This document shows positions 52,960 to 61,806 of a stretch of 64,000 bases of DNA, piece by piece; the stretch's first letter is position 1, and each line of letters begins with the position of its first letter. Origin of the DNA: Paenibacillus cookii (lineage in GTDB: Bacteria; Bacillota; Bacilli; Paenibacillales; Paenibacillaceae); assembly GCF_018333375.1 (NCBI RefSeq), contig NZ_BORW01000014.1, positions 58,649 through 122,648 on the forward strand, given 5' to 3'. Both the position numbers and the translations under genes were made by a program. The notes under the pieces are model-generated. The model saw only the letters and a list, made by a program, of their open reading frames with translations. It searched no databases and had not been told where the DNA came from.

Positions 52960-54039
52960 TTAACCCACTTTGTTCACTTTAATGTCCCCGATAAACGCGC
53001 TGACATGAATCCGGATTTTTTTCCGGGCTTCCTTGTAAAACGGGGTTTTCATCTGTACGTTGCTCATGAATCCGCTGCGCGATTCGTTAAGGACCGACAT
53101 GTCTCCGATAAACGAGCTGGTATGGATGGAAATCCCAAGGTCCGTATCGTCGGGCACGTACACCTTGATGTCGCCGATGAACGCCGAAATGTTGATTTTC
53201 GTCTCGCCGTAAGGAATATGCGCGTTCGTCAGATCCAGGACCGTATCGCCGATAAATTGCGACAGATTCGTCGGCTTCAATTGGAAATAGTCGCGTCCCA
53301 GGTGAATGTCGCCGATAAACGAGGACCGGTTGATTTTCCCGCCGTCGTGGTCATGTCCGTCCCATTCGCCATGGTGGCGGTGATGGTGGCGGTGTTGATG
53401 CCGGGCTTCCTGTCTCATCTCCCGATATTGTTTTTTTTGCTCGCGGTATCTTTTTTTATAGTGTTTGTATCGATCCTTCGGGTTGTCGTCGAACGGATCG
53501 TCGGGGTCAAAGTCATCGTCGTCATCAAAGCCCGCATCGGCATGGATCGTTTTGTGCTCGGCCTGCTGCTTCGTGTACGGGATGCCGAACTTTTCCTCGA
53601 ATTGCTGGTCCAAAGTCGACTTTGCGGTCAAATCCTCCGGTTCGGGCGGGTCGGGCGTAAACGCCGGCGGCTCAACCGTCTGATTCGGCCGGGACGGCGG
53701 CTTGCGGTCATTCGGTTTGAAGATGACGTACAAGCCCGCCAGGATCAGCAGGGACGGGATGATGATTTTAAAGAAGCTGCCCGGGGTCACCCAATCCCAG
53801 CCTTCGTTCCTCCCCAGAAAATAAGTTCCGAACAGCAGCAGGATGGCCGCTCCCGCAAAGGCTCTCCGCCCTTTCAGCAATTCCTTGACGCCAAGGACAA
53901 TGAGGATGACGGGCCAATAATGCTTGAATACGTAACCGAGACTGATATCAATGACGTTCAGCTGGTTCAGCAGGAAAATCACGCCGATCCCGATCAGGAC
54001 GACGCCGCCGAACAGCCGGTCCAACCATCGTTTTTTCAT
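52960..54039 (-). CDS. liaF: LiaF-type membrane regulator with His/Asp-rich linker
   Basis: 359 residues. Four membrane helices occupy the first 110 residues. The C-terminal LiaF domain contains five beta-turn repeats of the form S.FIGDI (SSFIGDIHLG, SQFIGDTVL, SAFIGDIKVY, SSFIGDMSV, SAFIGDIKV). Between them lies an unusual linker with an acidic run (DDDDDFDPDDPFDD) and then a histidine-rich run (HQHRHHHRHHGEWDGHDHD). LiaF inhibits LiaS in the absence of stress. The ATG preceding KKRWLDRL has AAAGGAG; an upstream frame extension is rejected. Confidence 0.92.
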   Translation of the reverse strand: MKKRWLDRLFGGVVLIGIGVIFLLNQLNVIDISLGYVFKHYWPVILIVLGVKELLKGRRAFAGAAILLLFGTYFLGRNEGWDWVTPGSFFKIIIPSLLILAGLYVIFKPNDRKPPSRPNQTVEPPAFTPDPPEPEDLTAKSTLDQQFEEKFGIPYTKQQAEHKTIHADAGFDDDDDFDPDDPFDDNPKDRYKHYKKRYREQKKQYREMRQEARHQHRHHHRHHGEWDGHDHDGGKINRSSFIGDIHLGRDYFQLKPTNLSQFIGDTVLDLTNAHIPYGETKINISAFIGDIKVYVPDDTDLGISIHTSSFIGDMSVLNESRSGFMSNVQMKTPFYKEARKKIRIHVSAFIGDIKVNKVG

Positions 54040-54202
54040 AAGCCGTATCTCCTTTAAACAATCAACTTGGGGGCCGGATTTCGCTCCAGGCCTCTTCTGC
54101 AGCTTTGATCTAAGTGTACAACAGGTTGGCGTAAAAACGATAGCGGCGCGGGAATGAAATCGTCCTCCGTCCCGGGACCGAGGCAAATGGTACAGATTTA
54201 CA

Positions 54203-54240
54203 AAAAAAATAAAACACCCGCCCTTTCAGGCGGATGTTTA
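54203..54240 (-). terminator. Rho-independent terminator of the small repeat protein gene
   Basis: AAACA.CCGCC / GGCGG.TGTTT followed by a T-rich run on the minus strand. Confidence 0.85.
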
Positions 54241-54256
54241 TGCTTCGATATGTTCC

Positions 54257-54457
54257 TTAAGCTTGGTCAGTCGGTTTGAATTCTTCGTCAAACTTCTCGT
54301 TTGGCGTTTTGTAGCTGCTGCTGCCTGCGCTGCCAGCACCACCTGTACGAGCTGCGCCAGTCGTTTGCGTCGTAGGCGTGTTCGCAGTGTCTTCGCCAAA
54401 TTCCGTTTTGAACTTTTCATTCGGAGTCAAATAGCTGCCTTGTTGTTGCTTTTTCAT
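54257..54457 (-). CDS. Small repeat protein, probable gamma-type small acid-soluble spore protein
   Basis: 66 residues, hydrophilic, without Cys, Trp or membrane helices. Two repeats share TPNEKF..EF (SYLTPNEKFKTEFGED and SYKTPNEKFDEEFKP) joined by a Thr/Gly/Ala/Ser linker. GGGAGGTG precedes the ATG. A sigma-G-like promoter lies 70 bases upstream, which supports forespore expression. The sequence is not close to B. subtilis SspE, though the repeated FxTEF recalls its repeats; identity as a gamma-SASP is an inference. Confidence 0.6.
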   Translation of the reverse strand: MKKQQQGSYLTPNEKFKTEFGEDTANTPTTQTTGAARTGGAGSAGSSSYKTPNEKFDEEFKPTDQA

Positions 54458-54527
54458 GGCCGTTTCACCTCCCTGAGCTTGTCGTAAACGGCAAACCTCG
54501 GTTGCCGGGGGGTTATTCCCCAGTCAG

Positions 54528-54556
54528 TAGTATGTGAAATGCCAAGAAAATTATGC
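54528..54556 (-). promoter_or_regulatory. Sigma-G/sigma-F-like promoter
   Basis: GCATA (54552-54556), 17 bases, CATACTA (54528-54534) on the minus strand, matching the forespore consensus GHATR and CATnHTA. It reads into the 66-residue repeat protein gene. Confidence 0.6.
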
Positions 54557-54566
54557 GGCAGTCGCT

Positions 54567-55358
54567 CTAAATGACTTCTTCCAGCAATGAAGCAGGAACC
54601 GACTTATAGGTCTGAATCGCTTTGCCCAGCGTATTCAGCATTTTTTCGTTGCACTTGCCGTTGCCGCGTTTGATGACCTGCACCTCGACCTCTTTTTTGC
54701 CCCATTCCTTATAAACCTGCTTCGTCGTATCGAAATACAGGTCGATTTTCCGTCCCTTAATGGCGGAGCCGACGTCGGCGACGATCGCGTACCCGTAACC
54801 GGGAATGTACAAAATGGTGCCCAGCGGAAACACGCGCGGGTCGGCCGCAATCGTCGAGATCGTGTTTTTGTCCCTCCGCACTTTCACGCCGGAGTAGGTT
54901 ATGCCGTATTGCGGGTGCGAAGGGCGTTTGCCCGTGGACTCGTAACCGGCGGTATAACCCGTTGCCATGACTTTGACGGTATGGATCACCTGCTCTCTCC
55001 TAGGAGCCGTCACCGCAACCGCCCCCTGCTTTTTCGCCGGGACCTTCGTTTCGGGTTTCGTCATTGCAGGCAATGCCTTTGCGGCAAATTTGGGCAACTC
55101 GTTCTGGGACTTCGCGGCGAATTGCGAAGCTTTGCTCTTATTGAGATCGACGATCATGAACATTTCCGGGTTCGAAGCATATTTTAACGGTTTCAGATAA
55201 TAATCGTTTTTTGAAGCAATCATCGAATTGGGGTTGCTGTCCTCGACGTAAGACGGCATCATCGAAAACGACCCCGCATACAAACTCGGCGTTTCCGCGA
55301 ACAACCCGACCAAAAGCATGCAAAACAAAATCCTCTGCCATGTTTTTACCTTCATCAT
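54567..55358 (-). CDS. Secreted 3D-domain protein (YocH/YuiC-like)
   Basis: 263 residues: signal peptide or anchor helix at 8-27, a 110-residue linker rich in Lys, Ala and Pro, then the 3D domain. That domain shows [62 protein letters not shown]. The three conserved Asp residues (ADP, ADVG, KIDLY) are those of MltA/RlpA-like transglycosylases such as Sps and RpfB-related stationary phase proteins. It probably cleaves peptidoglycan. GGGAGGA precedes the ATG. Located upstream of the spore-protein candidate but with that gene's own promoter in between. Confidence 0.88.
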   Translation of the reverse strand: MMKVKTWQRILFCMLLVGLFAETPSLYAGSFSMMPSYVEDSNPNSMIASKNDYYLKPLKYASNPEMFMIVDLNKSKASQFAAKSQNELPKFAAKALPAMTKPETKVPAKKQGAVAVTAPRREQVIHTVKVMATGYTAGYESTGKRPSHPQYGITYSGVKVRRDKNTISTIAADPRVFPLGTILYIPGYGYAIVADVGSAIKGRKIDLYFDTTKQVYKEWGKKEVEVQVIKRGNGKCNEKMLNTLGKAIQTYKSVPASLLEEVI

Positions 55359-55419
55359 TGAAAATCCTCCCCCTTTACTTCCGAGGATGTCCAGATGATT
55401 TGGCGTTTATACATGAATG

Positions 55420-55436
55420 TTGAACCTGAGGTTCAA
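55420..55436. promoter_or_regulatory. Perfect inverted repeat upstream of the 3D-domain gene
   Basis: TTGAACC-TGA-GGTTCAA, 62 bases before the start codon in the gap after thrS. Candidate operator or short hairpin; no clear promoter box beside it. Confidence 0.35.
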
Positions 55437-55622
55437 GGCAGAGGATGATGTCGCTCAAAATGGGGAACGCATTTTCAATAGGCGAGAGCAGCCGCTACGG
55501 TTACGGATTCTTCCGATCGCTGTTGTCTTCAACATTTCCTTCGGAAAGCTTTTAGACGACCGCAGCATATATCGCTACTTCCGGTTCATTTTCGTTCCTG
55601 CCCAATTTCGAGTCATTTGCAT

Positions 55623-57563
55623 TTAAAAAATCTCGCGGTTTGCGATTTGCTCTTTCAGCATCGCCACCGCTTCGGCAAGCGGCTTCGCGCCCTGGTCGCC
55701 TTCCCCGCGTTTGCGGATGGAGACGGACCCTGCGTTCATTTCGTTTTCGCCGACGATGAACATGTAAGGGATTTTTTCCAACTGTCCTTCGCGGATTTTG
55801 TAGCCCATTTTTTCGTTGCGAAGGTCGGCGTCAACCGTGATGCCGTTCAGCTGGAGCTGTTCGGCGACTTTCTTCGCATAGTCTTCGAAAGCGTTCGATA
55901 CCGGAATGACTTTGACCTGCACCGGGGACAGCCACAAAGGCAGCGAACCGGCGAAGTTTTCGAGCAGGAAGGCCGTAAAGCGCTCCATCGTGCCCAAAAT
56001 GCCGCGGTGGATGACGACCGGACGGTGTTTTTGCCCGTCATCTCCGACGTATTCCAGCTCGAAGCGTTCAGGCAGCAGGAAGTCGAGCTGTACGGTCGAC
56101 AGCGTTTCTTCCTTGCCGAGCGCCGTGCGGATCTGCACGTCCAGCTTCGGTCCGTAGAAGGCCGCTTCCCCTTCCGCTTCGAAGAACGGAATGCCGGTTT
56201 CCTCGACGACCTCGCGCAGCATGCGCTGGGACATTTCCCACATTTCGTCGTTCGGGAAATATTTTTCGGTGTCTTCCGGATCGCGGTAAGACAGGCGGAA
56301 ACGGAAGTCCTTGATGCCGAAGTCTTCGTACACCTTCGTGATCAGCTGGATGACGCGCAGGAATTCTTCCTTGATTTGGTCCGGACGGCAGAAAATATGC
56401 GAGTCGTTCAGCGTCATGGCGCGCACGCGGTGCAGGCCGGTCAGGGCGCCGGACATTTCGTAGCGGTGCTGCATGCCCAGTTCGGCGATCCGGATCGGCA
56501 GGTCGCGGTAGCTGTGCATTTCGCTCTTGTAAACCATCATGTGGTGAGGGCAGTTCATCGGACGAAGGACAAGCTCCTCGTTATCGAGCTCCATTTTCGG
56601 GAACATGTCCTCCTGGTAATGCTCCCAGTGGCCGGACGTTTTGTACAGCTCGACGTTGCCGAGCACCGGCGTGTATACGTGCTGGTAGCCCAGGCTTTCT
56701 TCCAAATCCACGATGTAACGTTCCAGCGTCCGGCGGAGTTTGGCGCCGCGAGGCAGCCACATCGGCAGGCCTTGTCCCACGAGTTGGGAGAAGGTGAAGA
56801 TGCCGAGCTCCTTGCCGAGCTTGCGGTGGTCGCGTTTTTTCGCTTCTTCCAGCATGTGCAGATGCTCGTCCAGCTGGGCTTTTTTCGCGAATGCCGTGCC
56901 GTAAATCCGCTGCAGCATTTTGTTTTTGCTGTCTCCGCGCCAGTATGCACCGGCCACGTTCATCAGCTTGAACACTTTGATTTTGCCCGTCGAAGGCAGA
57001 TGCGGACCGCGGCAAAGGTCAAAAAACTCGCCCTGCTCGTAAATGGAGATGACGCTGTCTTCAGGCAGCGCATTGATCAGCTCCAGCTTGTAAGGATCCC
57101 CGAGTTCGCCGAACATGTCGAGCGCTTCCTGGCGGCTGACTTCCTTGCGTACGATCGGCAGGTTTTCGCCGACGATGCGTTCCATTTCCTTTTCGATTTT
57201 TTGCAAATCCTCAGGGTTGAGCGGATGCTCGAGATCCATATCGTAATAAAATCCGCCTTCGATGACCGGTCCGACGCCAAGTTTTACCTCTTTGGCGCCA
57301 AACAGGCGTTTCGTCGCCTGAGCCATCAAGTGGGCCGTGCTGTGACGCATCACTTCCAGGCCTTCCGGCGAGTCAAGCGTCACGATTTCGATTGTTGCGC
57401 CCTCTTTGAGCGGGGTGGACAAATCCACGACAATCCCGTCCATTTTGCCGGCTGCCGCGTTTTTCTTCAGACCGCTGCTGATCGATGCGGCCACATCCTC
57501 GATCGTGCTTCCTTCCGCGTATTCCCGGACCGAACCGTCCGGCAGTTTGATACTTACTGACAC
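55623..57563 (-). CDS. thrS: Threonine-tRNA ligase
   Basis: 646-residue class II aminoacyl-tRNA synthetase. An N-terminal TGS domain (1-65) and an editing domain with [10 protein letters not shown] lead into the catalytic core ([23 protein letters not shown], motif 2 [15 protein letters not shown], motif 3 [13 protein letters not shown]) and an anticodon-binding domain ([20 protein letters not shown]..). The start is GTG behind GGAGGAATG. A T-box leader precedes it. ytxC lies upstream, as in B. subtilis. Confidence 0.97.
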   Translation of the reverse strand: MSVSIKLPDGSVREYAEGSTIEDVAASISSGLKKNAAAGKMDGIVVDLSTPLKEGATIEIVTLDSPEGLEVMRHSTAHLMAQATKRLFGAKEVKLGVGPVIEGGFYYDMDLEHPLNPEDLQKIEKEMERIVGENLPIVRKEVSRQEALDMFGELGDPYKLELINALPEDSVISIYEQGEFFDLCRGPHLPSTGKIKVFKLMNVAGAYWRGDSKNKMLQRIYGTAFAKKAQLDEHLHMLEEAKKRDHRKLGKELGIFTFSQLVGQGLPMWLPRGAKLRRTLERYIVDLEESLGYQHVYTPVLGNVELYKTSGHWEHYQEDMFPKMELDNEELVLRPMNCPHHMMVYKSEMHSYRDLPIRIAELGMQHRYEMSGALTGLHRVRAMTLNDSHIFCRPDQIKEEFLRVIQLITKVYEDFGIKDFRFRLSYRDPEDTEKYFPNDEMWEMSQRMLREVVEETGIPFFEAEGEAAFYGPKLDVQIRTALGKEETLSTVQLDFLLPERFELEYVGDDGQKHRPVVIHRGILGTMERFTAFLLENFAGSLPLWLSPVQVKVIPVSNAFEDYAKKVAEQLQLNGITVDADLRNEKMGYKIREGQLEKIPYMFIVGENEMNAGSVSIRKRGEGDQGAKPLAEAVAMLKEQIANREIF

Positions 57564-57910
57564 CTTTCATTCCTCCTTCAAAATTCAACCAAAAGCATAC
57601 AAAAAAACACCCATCCCTAAAAACATAGGGACGAGTGTCTGTACCCGTGGTTCCACCCAATTTTGATAACGCCCCAAAATCCGGATTTCCTCATGCGGAG
57701 CCGAAACATTATCCTTCGTCAGCATCTGATAACGGAATGACCCGGCGCCCATTACTTGCTTGCCCGCTTAGGGGAAAACGTTCCTGGCCGCAGCTACAAA
57801 GGGGTAGACGCATAAGCCGGATGCGTGAGGAATTTTCAGCCGCCGGTTCCTCTCTCTGCAACGCCCGTTTCTTAGGTCCATGTCTTTGTCGAAGCTTTTA
57901 TCGAATTATG
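57564..57910 (-). promoter_or_regulatory. T-box riboswitch leader of thrS
   Basis: On the minus strand the T-box GGGTGGAACCACGG is at 57658-57645, followed by a terminator hairpin (ACACTCGTCCCTA..TAGGGATGGGTGT plus seven T, 57638-57601). About 200 bases of stem I-III sequence precede it, including the GGAAC..GTTCC-type pairings. Uncharged tRNA-Thr would favour the antiterminator. I could not fix the specifier codon with certainty; an ACC in GTCTACCCC near 57810 is one candidate. Confidence 0.92.
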
Positions 57911-57916
57911 TGTGTT

Positions 57917-57945
57917 ATTATAAGTCCCAAGCTTTTGACAGTCAA
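57917..57945 (-). promoter_or_regulatory. thrS promoter
   Basis: TTGACT (57940-57945), 17 bases, TATAAT (57917-57922) on the minus strand, directly upstream of the T-box leader and just past the ytxC stop. Confidence 0.88.
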
Positions 57946-57946
57946 G

Positions 57947-58849
57947 TCAGATCTTGCCCGTCTCGCGGAAATACCCGTGGCAATCGGGGCAATATCTGCA
58001 TATTTCCACCCGGTCTTCGAATATTTGCGTCAAGGTCCGGATCACCGCCATATGCGGCTCCCGGGTATGAATGACGATTTTGGCCGGGGACACGGAGATC
58101 AGCGTCGTCACGACCGCGTCTTCCATCTGCAGGTCCTTCTGATCCAGCCGTTCCACGACGACGCCTTCGTCATAGCGGTAATCCAGCGGCTTCAGATTCT
58201 CATCCAAAAGCAGCACGTCCTGGCCGCCTTTATGGATCAGATGAACCAACGGGACCTGCGGCTGCTGGAAGTACACGAAATATTTCAGCATGCCTACGAA
58301 TTCCTCGTACTGACGGTCCATAATAAATTCGTCCACCGCGTATTCCACGATTTCCTTCAGTTCCTTCATGTAGCTTTGGGCGCGAAAGGTCAGGAACCCG
58401 TCCACGTGCAGCAGCGGCCTTTCGCTCAGGCATTGTTGGATGCCCTGCTCCAGCATCGCCGAACGGCGGTTCCACGATGCGCCGAACTCGGGATTTTTCT
58501 CCAGGATCATGCGGCAGTGTTTCAGGATTTGCTCATGCTCTTCCGGTTCGGGAAAGTCGAACTCCTCGTTCAATATTTTTTCCGCCAGCTCCCGCTCTTT
58601 CTCCTGCAAAATATACTCGGCAAGCGCTTTGGCCGCGGTCCCGTAAATCTGCTGCAGCACGTTGCCTTTGATAAAACGCGGATCGTCCTCGCGGCAGCGC
58701 CAGAAGGTCATCCCCTCATGGACCGAACAGCTGATGCTGAGCGTTTTGTACTTTTTATGTAAAGCCTGGTTCGCTTTCGTAATGATGCTGATGTAGCACT
58801 CCTCTTCCTGCGGATCGGAGGTTCGGGCTGCAATGCTGAACAGTTCCAT
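57947..58849 (-). CDS. ytxC: Putative sporulation protein YtxC
   Basis: 300 residues, cytosolic, no membrane helix. It matches the YtxC family by size, by the conserved region KYKTLSISCSVHEG.. / ILNEEFDFPEPEEHEQILKHC, and by position directly upstream of thrS, as in B. subtilis. The C-terminus holds CRYCPDCHGYF, a possible metal site. AAAGGAG lies eight bases before the ATG; a 30-residue upstream extension is rejected. Function unknown beyond its sporulation label. Confidence 0.82.
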   Translation of the reverse strand: MELFSIAARTSDPQEEECYISIITKANQALHKKYKTLSISCSVHEGMTFWRCREDDPRFIKGNVLQQIYGTAAKALAEYILQEKERELAEKILNEEFDFPEPEEHEQILKHCRMILEKNPEFGASWNRRSAMLEQGIQQCLSERPLLHVDGFLTFRAQSYMKELKEIVEYAVDEFIMDRQYEEFVGMLKYFVYFQQPQVPLVHLIHKGGQDVLLLDENLKPLDYRYDEGVVVERLDQKDLQMEDAVVTTLISVSPAKIVIHTREPHMAVIRTLTQIFEDRVEICRYCPDCHGYFRETGKI

Positions 58850-59026
58850 GGAGTTCACTCCTTTCAAAATCCTTCTTACAAAGTATATGTCTCTGCGGGG
58901 GGGATATACGGGAGGGATCGATGGAAAACAGGCTAACATTTCTCAGGCCGAACCCGGCATGCATCCGCTGGAAAAACCGGGCGGAATTCGAGTTTCCGGC
59001 TGCCAAATTCCGGGTGTTTCCGAAGC

Positions 59027-59072
59027 CAAAAAAGGCTCCCTCCCCTGTCTGTCCGACAAAGGAAGAAGCCTC
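59027..59072 (-). terminator. Terminator-like hairpin after the hydantoinase gene
   Basis: AGGCT..TCC / GGA..AGCCT with a run of six T next to it on the minus strand, about 30 bases past the stop. Confidence 0.55.
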
Positions 59073-59097
59073 CTAATCTCAATCGTTTACGGGACGT

Positions 59098-60675
59098 TTA
59101 TAAACGTCCTGCCGCCTTCACTTTCACGAGCAATGCATTGCCCGGCATATACGCGAGCGGAATGTCCTCCGAAAGCACGATTTGCACCGTCGCCCGGTCG
59201 GCTCCGGCAAGCACCGCCTGCTCGACGGCATGGTTTTTGGCATCCGCCATCGCCTCTTCGTAGGTCATTTCATCGAGCGAGTAAATGCGTTCCGTCTCCC
59301 CGCTGACCTCGCCGAGCGCCGCGCCGATCGCGTTCGCCGCATCGTAATGGTCCGGTCTGACGATCCGGGCGACGCCTTGGAGCTTGTCCGGGACAAGGAT
59401 GCTTCCGCCCCCGACGAGAATGACGTCCACGTCCTCCGCGCTCGTTTTCATGCGGTCGATCGCGTCTTCGATGTCGCGCGTGATGATCTCATCCGCTTGG
59501 CGGCAAACCGAAGCGTCGAGCCCCTCCGTCCGCGCGCCGTCCCACTCGTAACGGCCGAGCTTCACGGCCACGTCGGTTGCCGTCAGCGTATCGCCGCCAA
59601 AAATGCGGCCGCGTTTCAAAAGCTCGTACCCGACGCTGTCCGGCCCGACCGTAACGGTTTCGCCCTCGCCGCCGGCCCGTACGATCGTGCCGCCGCCGAT
59701 GCCGATCGACAAAATGTCCGGCATGCGGAAGTTCGTGCGCACGCCGCCGATTTCGACCGCGGCCGACGATTGCCGCGGGAATCCTTGGGCCAGCACGCCG
59801 ATATCCGTCGTCGTGCCGCCGATGTCGACGACAAGCGCGTTGTTCAGCCCGGACAGGTGCGCCGCGCCGCGGATCGAGTTCGTCGGCCCGCAGGCAATCG
59901 TCAGGATCGGGTAACGGAGCGCGTATTCGCTGCGCATAAGCGTCCCGTCGTTTTGGCAAATATAAACGCCGGCGTCGATCCCGAAGCTTTGCAGCGCCTG
60001 CTCGAAGCCGCGCACGACGCCCGCGATCACGTTCAGCAGCGCCCCGTTCAGCAGCGACGCGTTTTCGCGTTCCAAAATGCCGATGCTGCCGATTTCATGC
60101 GAAAGCGTCACCGGCATGCCTTCGCCGAGGATCTCTTTCGCAAGCTCCGCGACCCTCTTCTCCTGCGACGCGTTGACCGGAGAAAATACGCCGCAGACGG
60201 CGACGGCTTCCACTTCGCCTTTCATGCGGGCCAGGTAATCCTTGATCTCGGCTTCGTCGAGTTCGACGATCGTGCGCCCGTCATATTCGTACCCGCCCCG
60301 TGCAACATAGGCATGCGGGCCCACCGCGGCCTTCAGCGTATCGTCCCAATCCGCCAGCGGAGGCACGGACGTCGTTGCCGGCGCGCCGATCCGGATCAGG
60401 CCGACTTTGCCCAGATGCTTCCGCTCGACGATGGCGTTGGTGCAATGGGTCGTACCCAGCATGGCGTACTGCACCCGGGCCGGATTCACGCCGCTCTCCG
60501 CGAGCAGGCGGCGGATCGACTCGACGATGCCTTCGTTGACGTCGCGCGTCGTGTGAACCTTGACCGTATGAATCGTGTCAAGCTTCGAATCGAGCAGCGC
60601 GGCGTCCGTATTCGTCCCGCCGACGTCGATCCCGATGCGGTATGTTTCTTCGTTGTTCATCATCGTCCAAGGCAT
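59098..60675 (-). CDS. Hydantoinase/oxoprolinase family protein, HyuA-type subunit
   Basis: 525 residues of the ASKHA-fold HyuA family that opens hydantoin or 5-oxoproline rings with ATP. IGIDVGGTNTDAALLD (phosphate 1), TTHCTNAIVER, VDIGGTTTDIGVL, GIGGGTIVR and LVGGGSILVPD mark the nucleotide-binding and actin-like motifs. There is no HyuB-type gene next to it; instead it follows DUF917, a frequent pairing. The ATG overlaps the DUF917 stop (TAATG), with AAGGAGG upstream. Last gene of the tetR-permease-DUF917-hyuA operon. Confidence 0.9.
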   Translation of the reverse strand: MPWTMMNNEETYRIGIDVGGTNTDAALLDSKLDTIHTVKVHTTRDVNEGIVESIRRLLAESGVNPARVQYAMLGTTHCTNAIVERKHLGKVGLIRIGAPATTSVPPLADWDDTLKAAVGPHAYVARGGYEYDGRTIVELDEAEIKDYLARMKGEVEAVAVCGVFSPVNASQEKRVAELAKEILGEGMPVTLSHEIGSIGILERENASLLNGALLNVIAGVVRGFEQALQSFGIDAGVYICQNDGTLMRSEYALRYPILTIACGPTNSIRGAAHLSGLNNALVVDIGGTTTDIGVLAQGFPRQSSAAVEIGGVRTNFRMPDILSIGIGGGTIVRAGGEGETVTVGPDSVGYELLKRGRIFGGDTLTATDVAVKLGRYEWDGARTEGLDASVCRQADEIITRDIEDAIDRMKTSAEDVDVILVGGGSILVPDKLQGVARIVRPDHYDAANAIGAALGEVSGETERIYSLDEMTYEEAMADAKNHAVEQAVLAGADRATVQIVLSEDIPLAYMPGNALLVKVKAAGRL

Positions 60676-61802
60676 TACAGATTTCCTCCTTTTCCGGCTG
60701 CCAGCTCTTCGATCGGAACATAGGGAATATCGTAGCCGAAATATTTCGGCCCGACCGTCTCAAGCCCCTTCGGCGTCCGCCATCTCGGGTCGCAAGGGAA
60801 GCCGACCGCCGTCACCCTCGCTCCGTATTTCAGGTTTTCGGTCGTGATCGGCATACCGGTGTCCTGGTCGAGTAGCGAAATCAGATCCGGCGTCACGGCC
60901 AAGGAACGCCCGTCCTCCGTCGCCAGAAGGAATTCGTTCTGGAAATAGAGGCGCATCGTGCGTCCCTTTTCGGCATCGGTGCCTTCAAACACCGCTTCGC
61001 CCCGCGTAAAACCGCCTTCGGTCCGGCGCCGGATGTCCACGGCTTTGCCGTTGAACAAGGCGTAACCGTGAAGCTGCTTCAGCAAAGCTTCGATCGGGTT
61101 TTGCTTCTGCTCTTTGGATTCAAACAGCGTTTTCCCGATTTCATAGGCCAGCGTCAGCGTGTGCGGCACGGCGCTTTTTTTGACCTGCGCCCCCGACACG
61201 GGATAATCGCAGATCGAAGCCGAACCGCCCATCTGGATCGTCAGCGCGCGCGCCATCCGTTCCTCCCAAACGCCGTCGATCGCATGCATAAGCACGCCGT
61301 TGCCCCGTTCATCGGCCATCGTGATCGGGCTGCAGTCGATGCCGTCAAGGTAAAACGTCACCATCTGCGATTCCGGGAAAGCGCGTCCCATCGCATCGGC
61401 ATCCAGAATCGGAATGCCTCGTTCCGCTGCCGCGATGACCGGCACCAGCGAATTGCCGCCTCCGACCTCGATCGGCATAACGGCGCTCACTTTGCGGCCA
61501 AGCTCCTTTTCGATCAAATCCAAAGGCTGCGTCATCTGCTCGATGGAAGGAATTTTTTCGTTCATGACGGTCGGCGCCCCAATCATCGAAAGCGGGACAA
61601 CGAGACTATCGTCTTCCAGTTCTTCGGGTCTAACCAATCGAACCGGGCCGTATTTGCGGATGGTTTCCAACGCCATCAATTTCCCGATATGGGGATCCCC
61701 GCCCCCGCCCGTGCCAAGCACCGCCGCGCCGACGGCGATGTATTGCACGGCCTGTTCGTCCAATGCCGTCAATTTATTCTGATCCGTATTGTTGTTAGCC
61801 AT
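60675..61802 (-). CDS. DUF917 family protein
   Basis: 375 residues. The N-terminal GAAVLGTGGGGDPHIGKLMAL and later MPIEVGGGNSLVPVIAAAERGIPILDAD are the signatures of DUF917, whose members are nearly always encoded with HyuA-type hydantoinases and may be the missing partner subunit. The second domain (from FTRGEAVFEGTDAEKGR) is beta-rich and ends FGYDIPYVPIEEL. GAAAGGATAAC precedes the ATG. Four bases separate it from the permease stop. Confidence 0.88.
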   Translation of the reverse strand: MANNNTDQNKLTALDEQAVQYIAVGAAVLGTGGGGDPHIGKLMALETIRKYGPVRLVRPEELEDDSLVVPLSMIGAPTVMNEKIPSIEQMTQPLDLIEKELGRKVSAVMPIEVGGGNSLVPVIAAAERGIPILDADAMGRAFPESQMVTFYLDGIDCSPITMADERGNGVLMHAIDGVWEERMARALTIQMGGSASICDYPVSGAQVKKSAVPHTLTLAYEIGKTLFESKEQKQNPIEALLKQLHGYALFNGKAVDIRRRTEGGFTRGEAVFEGTDAEKGRTMRLYFQNEFLLATEDGRSLAVTPDLISLLDQDTGMPITTENLKYGARVTAVGFPCDPRWRTPKGLETVGPKYFGYDIPYVPIEELAAGKGGNL

Positions 61803-61806
61803 GATG

